From positions 1-64,000 of the forward strand of contig JAJCZH010000024.1 in the NCBI GenBank assembly GCA_029262515.1: a DNA stretch of 64,000 bases. The letters run 5' to 3'. Below are positions 41,550 to 49,486 of the stretch, piece by piece (position 1 is the stretch's first letter; every line of letters begins with the position of its first letter). Source of the stretch: Deltaproteobacteria bacterium. GTDB taxonomy: Bacteria > Desulfobacterota > GWC2-55-46 > JADFVP01. Made by a program: the position numbers and the translations under genes. The notes under the pieces were generated by a model. That model had not been told where the DNA came from. It did not search any database and was given only the letters and a program-made list of their open reading frames with translations.

Positions 41550-42974
41550 TCAAACAAAGTTATTTGGGAGCAGATCTTCAGGTAGCTCGATTGTCCGCAT
41601 ATCGAGTAAAAAAATATCTTTACTAATACGGCCTAGTATCGGCGGATCTGAGGCCAGAAAACCATTATAGATACTCTGTGCCGAGAGTTTAACATGGGTA
41701 ACGCCCAATACCGTTGTTGGCAACATGTAACCCGGCAAAGACCCGCCTCCTATAACCGATCCGTTCTGTGCTCCCGGGGCGCTCTCCAAGACCTCTACCG
41801 TAAAACCGGCCCCGAGCCTCTCTCTTAAAAGCAGGGCCGCCTTTCGGGCATTTTCCTCAATCTCATCTACCTCCCGCGTCATGAGGCGCAGTACCGGAAG
41901 ACGACTAGAGAGATCGTTCTTATTGAGGTAGAGCTTTAACGTAGCCTCAAGGGCCGCAAGCGTCATTTTATCACACCTGAGAGCCCTTTTTAACGGATTC
42001 CTTCTTATCTTATCGACCAGATCCCGGCTGCCTGCAATTATACCGGATTGGGGACCGCCGAGAAGCTTGTCCCCACTAAAGGTCACTACATCGGCCCCGG
42101 CCTCCAGCCTTTCGCCAACAACCGGCTCCTTGGGCAGTCCGAAAACCGACATATCAATCAGTGCTCCAGCACCAAGGTCTTCTACCAAGACCACACGCTT
42201 GTCAGAGGCGATACCTGAGAGCTCTTTCAAACCTACCTCGGCGGTGAAACCCGTCACCTCGTAATTGGACTTATGGGCTTTAAAAAGAATAGAGCTCGAC
42301 CCGGTCACTGCCTCCGCATAATCCGAGGCGTGCGTTCTGTTCGTCGTGCCGACCTCTTTTAACCTGCAACCGCTCTTGGCTATTATATCAGGCAGACGAA
42401 AAGAGCCGCCTATCTCAATCAACTCCCCCCTAGATACGACAACTTCCTCGCCCTCTGCGAGCGTATTCAACACAAGCAGTACGGCTCCAGCGTTATTGTT
42501 CACAACACAGGCCGCCTCGGCTCCGGTAAGGCTGCATACGAGCGCCTCAACAGCTGCGTCGCGCTCGGAACGCAGACCTGTTATAATATCGAATTCCAGG
42601 TTTACCGGATTCTGCGCCGCGACCATTGCCGCATCAACAGCCTCTTTGGCCAACAGAGCCCTGCCGAGGTTCGTATGGAGTATAGTGCCGGTACCGTTTA
42701 CTACTTTTGTAAGCCCGGCTCCTGAGAACCGGTCGAGACTCTCTGCTACTTTTTCGGCTATCTCCTCTACGCTTCTTGCCACTCTGTTTTTCACCACCTC
42801 TTTACCACTCTCGTGCTCCAGTATATCGGCGCGCACCTGCTCCAGAACGGCGCGTGCCGTATCTATCAGTAGGGTGCGTGAGTACTTCTCGGAGATGGCG
42901 CTCAACGCCTCGCTCCGAACAAGCTCATCCACACCCGGAAGCTGCCTCAAAAGTAAACTTCTGCTCTTCTTCAT
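41550..42974 (-). CDS. selA: L-seryl-tRNA(Sec) selenium transferase
   Basis: This PLP enzyme converts seryl-tRNA(Sec) to selenocysteinyl-tRNA(Sec). Diagnostic stretches are LLRQLPGVDELV at the N-terminus, NGTGTILHTNLGRA, CVVNNNAGAVLLVLN and the PLP lysine in FSGDKLLGGPQSGII. The ATG at 42974 gives 474 residues; a longer frame starts at 42992. Its presence predicts selenocysteine use in this genome; selB, selD and tRNA-Sec are not in the window. Confidence 0.96.
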   Translation of the reverse strand: MKKSRSLLLRQLPGVDELVRSEALSAISEKYSRTLLIDTARAVLEQVRADILEHESGKEVVKNRVARSVEEIAEKVAESLDRFSGAGLTKVVNGTGTILHTNLGRALLAKEAVDAAMVAAQNPVNLEFDIITGLRSERDAAVEALVCSLTGAEAACVVNNNAGAVLLVLNTLAEGEEVVVSRGELIEIGGSFRLPDIIAKSGCRLKEVGTTNRTHASDYAEAVTGSSSILFKAHKSNYEVTGFTAEVGLKELSGIASDKRVVLVEDLGAGALIDMSVFGLPKEPVVGERLEAGADVVTFSGDKLLGGPQSGIIAGSRDLVDKIRRNPLKRALRCDKMTLAALEATLKLYLNKNDLSSRLPVLRLMTREVDEIEENARKAALLLRERLGAGFTVEVLESAPGAQNGSVIGGGSLPGYMLPTTVLGVTHVKLSAQSIYNGFLASDPPILGRISKDIFLLDMRTIELPEDLLPNNFV

Positions 42975-43102
42975 ACCACCATAATCTACCATGCAAATAA
43001 AAGCAGCTCAACACCCAATATTATGTTTACCCGCTATATTTATGTTTGCTCTTGACGTCCATGCATAGTATATTTGCATATAATTCATATAAAGGGGCAC
43101 TT

Positions 43103-43336
43103 ATGCGAAAGCTGTTAATCGTTGCACTACTCTGTACCATAGTAACACTTTCACTTTCCTGCTCAAAATCGAAGAACGAAAACGTCGATTCGCCTAAGAG
43201 CACAGGTGAGATTATCGATAACTATGTCGAAACGCTCAGCACGGCTACCGACAAGGCGCGGAGCGCAGCAGGTTCGGTAGATACGCATAACGAAGATGAG
43301 ATGAAGGCATTAGAGGCAATCGATGCGGATAGATAG
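43103..43336 (+). CDS. Very small lipoprotein
   Basis: The 77-residue product has a short signal peptide (LLIVALLCTIVTLSLSC) ending in a lipobox cysteine, and a 60-residue acidic, helical mature part. The ATG at 43103 follows AAAGGGG. It is 29 nt ahead of mobB and reads in the same direction. No family recognised. Confidence 0.68.
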   Translation: MRKLLIVALLCTIVTLSLSCSKSKNENVDSPKSTGEIIDNYVETLSTATDKARSAAGSVDTHNEDEMKALEAIDADR

Positions 43337-43365
43337 CGATATACCCAGCTAGAGGAAGAACAGAA

Positions 43366-44034
43366 ATGATGGTACCGGTAATTTCAATAGTAGGCAGTTC
43401 GGGTAGTGGCAAAACGACATTTATAGAGAAGGTAGTCGGAGAACTTACCCGGCGTGGAATTCGCGTCGGGGTCTTGAAACACGATGCGCACGGCTTCGAG
43501 ATAGACCACGAAGGCAAGGACTCGTGGAGGCACAAACAGGCCGGGGCCGTTACCGTCGGCCTCTCTTCACCCGAGAAGCTCGCGGTCATAAAGGACGTAA
43601 AAAGAGAGTGGAAGCCGGAGCGGATTATTGCCTCCTACCTTCTAGATAATGACATCGTAATCACCGAGGGATATAAGACCGGAGAACTGCCAAAGCTGGA
43701 GGTAATACGCCAGGCGCACTCAAGCACTCCTGCAACGCTCGGGGACTCCACTCTTCTCGGTTACATAACCGACGTCGCACTCGACACCGACCTGTTAACC
43801 TTCGGTCTAGACGATTTTACTGTTGTCGCCGATTTTATCGAAGAGCGTTTCGTTAATAAAAAGAGTGACGCCAGTAACGATACCGTATCGCTCGTTGTAA
43901 ACGGGGCTAATGTAACGCTCAAACCCTTTATAGAAGACCTGCTGCGAGAGGCGGTACTCGGCATGATCAGAAGCCTCAAGGGCTGCGAAGAGGTGGAAGA
44001 GGTCGAACTCAGGGTTAGAAAGTCCGGCAGATGA
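43366..44034 (+). CDS. mobB: Molybdopterin-guanine dinucleotide biosynthesis protein MobB, with C-terminal extension
   Basis: MobB is a P-loop GTPase that assists MobA. It shows ISIVGSSGSGKTTFIEKVV, GVLKHDAHGFEIDHEGKDSWRHKQAGA and EGYKTGELPKLEVIR. The 222-residue length exceeds the usual 165-175; the last 50 residues (LVVNGANVTLKPFIEDLLREAV...) resemble the small C-terminal domain seen in some MobB proteins. It overlaps mobA by 4 nt. Confidence 0.93.
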   Translation: MMVPVISIVGSSGSGKTTFIEKVVGELTRRGIRVGVLKHDAHGFEIDHEGKDSWRHKQAGAVTVGLSSPEKLAVIKDVKREWKPERIIASYLLDNDIVITEGYKTGELPKLEVIRQAHSSTPATLGDSTLLGYITDVALDTDLLTFGLDDFTVVADFIEERFVNKKSDASNDTVSLVVNGANVTLKPFIEDLLREAVLGMIRSLKGCEEVEEVELRVRKSGR

Positions 44035-44624
44035 TCGGCGCAATTATGACCGGAGGAAAATCGCGCCGCATGGGTTTCAACAAGGCCTTCATAGAACTAG
44101 ACGGGAAGAGCAAAGAGACGATCCTATCTAGAACCATTTCAATCTTTACCACTCTCTTCGACGAAACCGTAATCGTAACAGCCGACGCCTCTATCTATGA
44201 GGACTTCGGCGTACCTGTTCTGACCGATATCTACAGCAACGCCGGAAGCCTCGGCGGTATCTTTACCGCCCTTAAAAGCTTCCCGGACTCTGACCTCTTT
44301 ATAGCTGCCTGCGATATGCCGTATATCGATCCAACTGCAATTGAGACTATAATAAGTTCAGCGTCGAAAGAGCAACACTCCTTTGACGCGGCCATTCCGT
44401 TTATCGGATCACGCTACCACCCCCTGCACGCCCTCTACAAACAGAGCTCAACCGACAAGATGGAACGGATGATACTGAAGCGCGAATTACGAGTGCAGGA
44501 TTTTATAGACTCTGCAGAGATACTGAAACTTGTTGAGAGCGATTTTAACGAAGTAGACATAAAAGGATCTATTGCCAATATCAATACGCCTGAAGAGTTA
44601 AAGAGTACGGGTCTGGGTGAATAG
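44031..44624 (+). CDS. mobA: Molybdenum cofactor guanylyltransferase MobA
   Basis: The 197-residue enzyme attaches GMP to molybdopterin. GAIMTGGKSRRMGFNKAFIEL, SLGGIFTALKS and AACDMPYIDP are the signature loop, specificity and metal-binding motifs. It overlaps mobB, confirming an operon. Together with selA it points to a selenocysteine- and Mo/W-bis-MGD enzyme such as formate dehydrogenase elsewhere (inference). Confidence 0.94.
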   Translation: MIGAIMTGGKSRRMGFNKAFIELDGKSKETILSRTISIFTTLFDETVIVTADASIYEDFGVPVLTDIYSNAGSLGGIFTALKSFPDSDLFIAACDMPYIDPTAIETIISSASKEQHSFDAAIPFIGSRYHPLHALYKQSSTDKMERMILKRELRVQDFIDSAEILKLVESDFNEVDIKGSIANINTPEELKSTGLGE

Positions 44625-44654
44625 ATCCCGAAGCGTAACAGAGAGCAGAAAGCC

Positions 44655-44717
44655 TTGAAGAGAAAAGAAGCGGTGATAACGAAGATCGAAGAGCTCGAAT
44701 TAAACAAAACCCACTAA
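44655..44717 (+). pseudogene. Partial duplicate of the mazG 5' end
   Basis: A TTG-started frame of about 20 codons reads KRKEAVITKIEELE and then stops, closely matching the MazG N-terminus KRKEADITKLEEL that begins 95 nt further on. It is a vestigial direct duplication of the gene's first 40-45 nt. Whether it is translated as a leader peptide is unknown. Confidence 0.6.
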
Positions 44718-44749
44718 TTGAACCTGATGATACCGAAAGAGTTGTAATT

Positions 44750-45562
44750 GTGAAGAGAAAAGAAGCGGACATAACGAAGCTCGAAGAGTTGATGGAGAGG
44801 CTCAAGGGGCCAGGTGGATGCCCATGGGACTCGGAACAGACTTTGGAAAGCCTAGTTCCCTTTATTCTTGAAGAGGCGTATGAGGTAGTGGCCGCTATTG
44901 AGGCGCCTGAAGATGTGCGTGCCTTTGAACTACAAGATGAAACGGGCGACCTGCTCTTTCAGATCATCTTCGTCTGCCGACTCGCTACCGAGGCCGGGTG
45001 GTTCGACCTAGCGGACGTAATAGGGACTACGATGGAGAAGATGATCCGGCGCCACCCCCATGTCTTTGCAGACAAGAGCGCTGAGACGCCGCAAGAGGTC
45101 TTGAAACAGTGGGCAGAGATCAAATCGACAGAGACAAAAAATGGTAGCTTGGATACCGATGCGCCGTACCTCTCCACTGTACCATCTGCGCTACCGGCAC
45201 TCTTGAGGGCTCATAAGCTGAGCAAGAAGGCCGCACGTGTCGGGTTCGACTGGCAAGAGATAGAACAGGTACTCGACAAGGTCTCTGAAGAGGTCGAAGA
45301 GTTCAAAGAGGCGGTGCGTGCAAAAAACAGGGAAGAGGTGGAAGAGGAACTCGGTGATGTTCTGTTTACACTCGTCAATGTTGGCAGGTTTCTTGAGATC
45401 AACTCTGAAGAGGCTCTGAGAAAGAGCTTAAACAAGTTCATCCTGCGCTTTCACCATATTGAAGAGTCTATCAAGAAAGAGGGATCTGAGCTCAACGACA
45501 CCCCGTTCGAAAGACTTGAGGAGCTGTGGCAAGAGGCAAAGGAAAGTAAAAAAACCAAGTAA
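44750..45562 (+). CDS. mazG: Nucleoside triphosphate pyrophosphohydrolase MazG
   Basis: The 270-residue protein cleaves (d)NTPs to monophosphates. It has two MazG repeats: GGCPWDSEQTLESLVPFILEEAYEVVAAIE with EXXE motifs, and KVSEEVEEFKEAVRAKNREEVEEELGDVLFTLVNVGRF. GTG start at 44750. The 95-nt-spaced duplicate of its own 5' end lies directly ahead. Confidence 0.95.
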   Translation: MKRKEADITKLEELMERLKGPGGCPWDSEQTLESLVPFILEEAYEVVAAIEAPEDVRAFELQDETGDLLFQIIFVCRLATEAGWFDLADVIGTTMEKMIRRHPHVFADKSAETPQEVLKQWAEIKSTETKNGSLDTDAPYLSTVPSALPALLRAHKLSKKAARVGFDWQEIEQVLDKVSEEVEEFKEAVRAKNREEVEEELGDVLFTLVNVGRFLEINSEEALRKSLNKFILRFHHIEESIKKEGSELNDTPFERLEELWQEAKESKKTK

Positions 45563-45731
45563 AACAGACCATTCGCCACATGTCCCCACAAACTGTTGAT
45601 AACCTGTTCAAAACAGCCCTATTGGAGCACCTATCTCTACTGTCTTTAATGGCCACCCCCAAGACTGCCTAATTTTTAAACAGCATAATTGCTATTATTT
45701 TCAAGTACTTAAGCGACTTTGCTGATTCTAT

Positions 45732-47339
45732 TCATTTAGAAGTACCTTTAGAGCCCCTGCGCATCACAAAACCCTTAAAAAATGTTAGTTCTTCGGCTTT
45801 AAAGAGCTTCGTTAGCAGTAAATAGACCAAAATACCGACTATCATAGCAGCCGCTACAAAGACCAATTTCATCCCCCCTCCCATGCTCTCAAAACCGGAA
45901 AAACGGTACATAAGAGCGAGAATAGCACCCATGAATGCGGCAGAGGAAATGCTCTTTAGGGCAGACGCTATAATACCCCTTCCTCCTATCTTTCCGAACC
46001 TCCTCTTTAGGACGATAAAGAGGATAGTCACATTGACGATACCTGCCAGACTGGTGGCCAATGCGAGCCCACCGTGGGACATAGGCCCTACCAGTAACAG
46101 GCAGAACACGACATTTATTCCAAAAGAGACGAGCGCAGCATAAAGCGGAGTAACGGTATCTTTGAGCGAATAGAAAACAGAAGACAATACGCGGGAGATC
46201 GAGATAGGAACAAGCCCGATAGTATAGTAATAGAGTGCAACAGACGACTCGGTAGCGGCACTGGAACCGAACTCGCCTCGCGTAAAGAGGAGTTCTACTA
46301 TAGGAAAACTAAGCACAAAAAGCCCTACTGCTGCCGGGATCATCAGAAAATTAAGGACTCTTAAGACAAAAGACAGAGAAGACCTGAACTCACCCCACTC
46401 TTCCCTCACCACATGGCCGGAGAGGCTCGGCAGGAGCGCGGTAGATATTGCCACGCCGAAGACCCCCATCGGCAACTCCATAAGTCTGCCGGCATAATAG
46501 AGGTACGAAATGCTTCCCTCTGCAAGGTGTGAGGCAAACCAGAGGGTTACGAAGATATTGAGCTGGTAGACACCGACACCGAAAGAGGCTGGACCCATAA
46601 GTTTGAAGACCCTGCCAATAGCAGGGTCTCTGAACTTAAAACGTAACTCCGGAAGCATGCCTCTCGACTTAAGAAACGGTAATTGCAGAGCAAACTGAAG
46701 CAGGCCGCCTATGAGCACACCGACGGCAAGGGCGTAAACAGGCAGGCTGAAATATGGCGAAAGCAAGAGAACGGAAGCGATTATAGCGAGATTAAAGAGG
46801 ACAGGAGAGAGCGCCGGGGCGAAGAAATGACGAACCGAATTGAGCACACCCATTGCAATAGCCATCAGGCCGATAAAGACCATATATGGAAACATCCAGC
46901 GTGTCAGACTGACTGTTATGGCAAACTTGTTCGGGTCGTCTTGAAAACCGGGACTCATAAGCGAGACGAGCGGCCCGGCAAACAGAATTCCGAGAACCGC
47001 CAGAATAGTTAATGCAAAGAGCATCAGGGTAAAGATGGACGAAACAAACTCTCGGGTCGAAGCGGGTTCTCGCCGACTATACTCTTCGGTGAAGATAGGG
47101 ACAAAAGAGGAGGTCAGAGCGCCCTCGCCGACCAGGCGACGAAGAAGGTTCGATATTCTGAAGGCGACGAAAAAAGCGTCGGAGAACATACCGGCACCGA
47201 AGGCAAAGGCGATAACGGCATCCCTCAAGTAGCCGAGCAGGCGTGAGAATGCCGTAGCAGAGGCGATTACCGAGGCCGCCCCAGCTATCCTGTGCGACTC
47301 ATCCGTCTCTTTGCTTCTTTCAGATGCCAATCTCTCCAC
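45732..47339 (-). CDS. murJ: Lipid II flippase MurJ (MviN)
   Basis: The 535-residue inner-membrane protein has about 14 helices of the MOP fold and typical segments: ASATAFSRLLGYLRDAVIAFAFGAG, FRISNLLRRLVGEGALTSSFVPIF and LMGPASFGVGVYQLN. It flips peptidoglycan lipid II. It reads away from rpsT, whose promoters lie between them. Confidence 0.95.
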   Translation of the reverse strand: MERLASERSKETDESHRIAGAASVIASATAFSRLLGYLRDAVIAFAFGAGMFSDAFFVAFRISNLLRRLVGEGALTSSFVPIFTEEYSRREPASTREFVSSIFTLMLFALTILAVLGILFAGPLVSLMSPGFQDDPNKFAITVSLTRWMFPYMVFIGLMAIAMGVLNSVRHFFAPALSPVLFNLAIIASVLLLSPYFSLPVYALAVGVLIGGLLQFALQLPFLKSRGMLPELRFKFRDPAIGRVFKLMGPASFGVGVYQLNIFVTLWFASHLAEGSISYLYYAGRLMELPMGVFGVAISTALLPSLSGHVVREEWGEFRSSLSFVLRVLNFLMIPAAVGLFVLSFPIVELLFTRGEFGSSAATESSVALYYYTIGLVPISISRVLSSVFYSLKDTVTPLYAALVSFGINVVFCLLLVGPMSHGGLALATSLAGIVNVTILFIVLKRRFGKIGGRGIIASALKSISSAAFMGAILALMYRFSGFESMGGGMKLVFVAAAMIVGILVYLLLTKLFKAEELTFFKGFVMRRGSKGTSK

Positions 47340-47378
47340 CTATTAAACAGTGCCGGACACATTATTGATCTTAAATGA

Positions 47379-47446
47379 TTGACCTTGACTCGAATAGAGA
47401 GTAAAATATCAAACAGCTTGACAATCTCAACAATATTGCATATTAT
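47379..47446 (+). promoter_or_regulatory. Two tandem sigma-70 promoters for rpsT
   Basis: P1: TTGACC (47379-47384), 17 nt, TAAAAT (47402-47407). P2: TTGACA (47418-47423), 17 nt, TATTAT (47441-47446). Both have ideal spacing and lie 60-105 nt upstream of rpsT. Confidence 0.8.
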
Positions 47447-47507
47447 ATCTTACTTCATATGTAACCAAACAAATAATCGATATTGACCGCAATAGGAGAC
47501 ATAGAAC

Positions 47508-47777
47508 TTGGCCAACCATAAGTCTGCCGTAAAGAGGCATAAACAGAACGAAAAGAGACGCGTTAGAAACGCCTCTGTAAAGACCACTATAAAAACCTCC
47601 GTAAAAAAGGTTCGTGAAGCTATCACCAACTCCGATGCCGCAGTCGCTAAAAGCTCTCTCGCTGAAGCGGTTTCAAGACTTGATGGTGCGGTTACCAAAG
47701 GCGTGCTCCACAGAAACAACGCTTCGAGAAAAATATCCCGTCTTACTACTGCGGTTAATACGCTCGAATCGAAGTAA
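47508..47777 (+). CDS. rpsT: 30S ribosomal protein S20
   Basis: The 89-residue basic protein starts ANHKSAVKRHKQNEKRRVRNASVK after a TTG start, with AGGAG 8 nt upstream. A TTG start for S20 is also known in E. coli, where it lowers expression and allows feedback. It ends in a strong terminator at 47855-47892. Confidence 0.96.
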   Translation: MANHKSAVKRHKQNEKRRVRNASVKTTIKTSVKKVREAITNSDAAVAKSSLAEAVSRLDGAVTKGVLHRNNASRKISRLTTAVNTLESK

Positions 47778-47854
47778 CCCGGCCTGGTATAACACGGCTA
47801 TTGCCGCTTACGAAGATTTAAAAAGCATACCCTGACGTACTCTATATTCTCTAT

Positions 47855-47892
47855 AACCCTGCACGGCGTTGCCTGTGCAGGGTTATTTTTTT
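47855..47892 (+). terminator. rpsT terminator
   Basis: AACCCTGCAC pairs with GTGCAGGGTT around a 10-nt loop and is followed by ATTTTTTT on the plus strand, 78 nt after the rpsT stop. Confidence 0.88.
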
Positions 47893-47923
47893 AGGCTCTT
47901 CTCCACTCTTGTCTATAAAAGCC

Positions 47924-48895
47924 CTATGCCATCCCGGCCCCGCCTCCAGTACAGAGTTCTAAAACGAGCTTCGGCATTACGACGCCTACTGGCAGACTCG
48001 AAGACTTAAGTACCGTATCGGCCCGCGCAAGCCTGCCCACGGCGCTCTTAAGCTCCGCTTCAGTAAACCCTTTGCTTCGCCTGATATACCCATCTACCGT
48101 AAATGGCGGAACTCCGAGCTTGGAGGCGAGCGCCTGCCTCGGCACCGATACCCGTTCCAGCGCCTTTACCTTTAAAAGTATCCGTATCTCCCTCGATACT
48201 AACCCCATCATCTGAAGCGGGTGAACCTCGGAAAGCCTGTTCAGTATTTTGAAAGCCGTAGTTGCGTTCTTTGCTCCGATTGCCTCGGTAAGCTTGAAGA
48301 TAGTCTCTTCTCTCAGGTCCAACCCTGCCTCTTCGACATCACTCTCCTCAATGCCCTCGGCTTCGCCTATATAGAGGGTCAACTTCTCTATCTCCCCTCT
48401 TAAATCCCTGAGCCTCGGCCCGGCAGTAGCGGCAAGCCGACTTGCAGCACCCCTTGTTATCTTCTTACCACGTTTGCGCACCTCGGTTACAACCCATGCC
48501 GGAAGATCACGCTCACTCATACGTTTGCAATTTACCAAAAAACCGCTTTTGTCGAGTTGCTTGATAAAAGCTTTGCGCATATCCGGCTTCGTTTCAGAAG
48601 AGATCAGTACCAGCACCGTCGAAGGCGACGGGTCGGCAACGTACTCTAGCAACTGTGCGGCATCGTCTACCTTTAAAGAGCCTGCGCCTTTGAGTATTAT
48701 AACCCTGTAAGTCGAAAAGGCAGGAAGGGTTTGAACGGAAGAGAGCAGCTCGGTGATCTCCAAAGAATCGGCATGAAATATCTGAAGGTTCATGGATTCA
48801 AAACCGGGGGTAAGCTGCCCCTTAATCTCTTCGACCTTCTCTTCTATCAAGAGGTCTTCGGGACCGTAAAAATAGTATACGGGTCTCAATTCCAT
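47924..48895 (-). CDS. holA: DNA polymerase III subunit delta
   Basis: The 323-residue clamp-loader subunit reads MELRPVYYFYGPEDLLIEEKVEEIK at its start and has the typical three-domain AAA-like layout without a Walker A. It follows lptE and leuS in the usual order. ATG at 48895; a GTG at 48913 is less likely. Confidence 0.93.
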   Translation of the reverse strand: MELRPVYYFYGPEDLLIEEKVEEIKGQLTPGFESMNLQIFHADSLEITELLSSVQTLPAFSTYRVIILKGAGSLKVDDAAQLLEYVADPSPSTVLVLISSETKPDMRKAFIKQLDKSGFLVNCKRMSERDLPAWVVTEVRKRGKKITRGAASRLAATAGPRLRDLRGEIEKLTLYIGEAEGIEESDVEEAGLDLREETIFKLTEAIGAKNATTAFKILNRLSEVHPLQMMGLVSREIRILLKVKALERVSVPRQALASKLGVPPFTVDGYIRRSKGFTEAELKSAVGRLARADTVLKSSSLPVGVVMPKLVLELCTGGGAGMA

Positions 48896-48919
48896 CAAAC
48901 ATTGGCCTTTCACAATGAC

Positions 48920-49486
48920 TTAGAAATTATCTAACATCCGCTCTTTTATATTGCGGGCAGTATCAATCGCCAGCTTCTTGAAGACCGTTATCTCGGCCTC
49001 TTCCGTGGCTGTAACATCTGCAGTATCCACGATAAAGTCCTCATAATCGCTAACGCTCTTATCCTCCCAGACAACTTTACCCGTCTCCACAAGCACAATT
49101 CTAAGAGCAAAAGTAACGGTCAACCGGTACTCGAGGTTGATATCGTTCTTGGTATAAGAGACGGCCCTTAAATCATAAGAGAGTAACTCGCCATCTAAAC
49201 GCGCCTCGGCATTCTCTACAACATATACCGTATTTCTGAACTCTTCGGCAAAGAGCGTTGTTACGGTCGCTTCTATATCCGGCTTGCCTGTGCGGTTCTC
49301 AAATATTGGGATACTCAGTTCCGTAATATCTCCCGGCATCTTGCCCCCCGTGCCGGCAACGTGGTAACCGCAACCGGCCATACTCACAATCAAAAGGGCG
49401 AGCACCAGAAAGACTCCAGACCGGCGGCAAAGAGTACGTACACCTCCGGTACGGATAGTACTTATTGAGTTCAATTCAAAACGCAT
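48920..49486 (-). CDS. lptE: LPS-assembly lipoprotein LptE
   Basis: The 188-residue product has a signal segment ending in a lipobox cysteine (VSMAGC) and the LptE pattern GYHVAGTGG, ITELSIPIFENRTGKPDIEATVT. It plugs the LptD barrel that delivers LPS to the cell surface, so the organism makes LPS. Its ATG shares one base with the leuS stop (TGATG). Confidence 0.9.
   Translation of the reverse strand: MRFELNSISTIRTGGVRTLCRRSGVFLVLALLIVSMAGCGYHVAGTGGKMPGDITELSIPIFENRTGKPDIEATVTTLFAEEFRNTVYVVENAEARLDGELLSYDLRAVSYTKNDINLEYRLTVTFALRIVLVETGKVVWEDKSVSDYEDFIVDTADVTATEEAEITVFKKLAIDTARNIKERMLDNF

Noticed and set aside
42346-42984. Plus-strand 212-codon frame antisense to selA
   Set aside because: Ser/Thr-rich shadow of a strongly supported gene.
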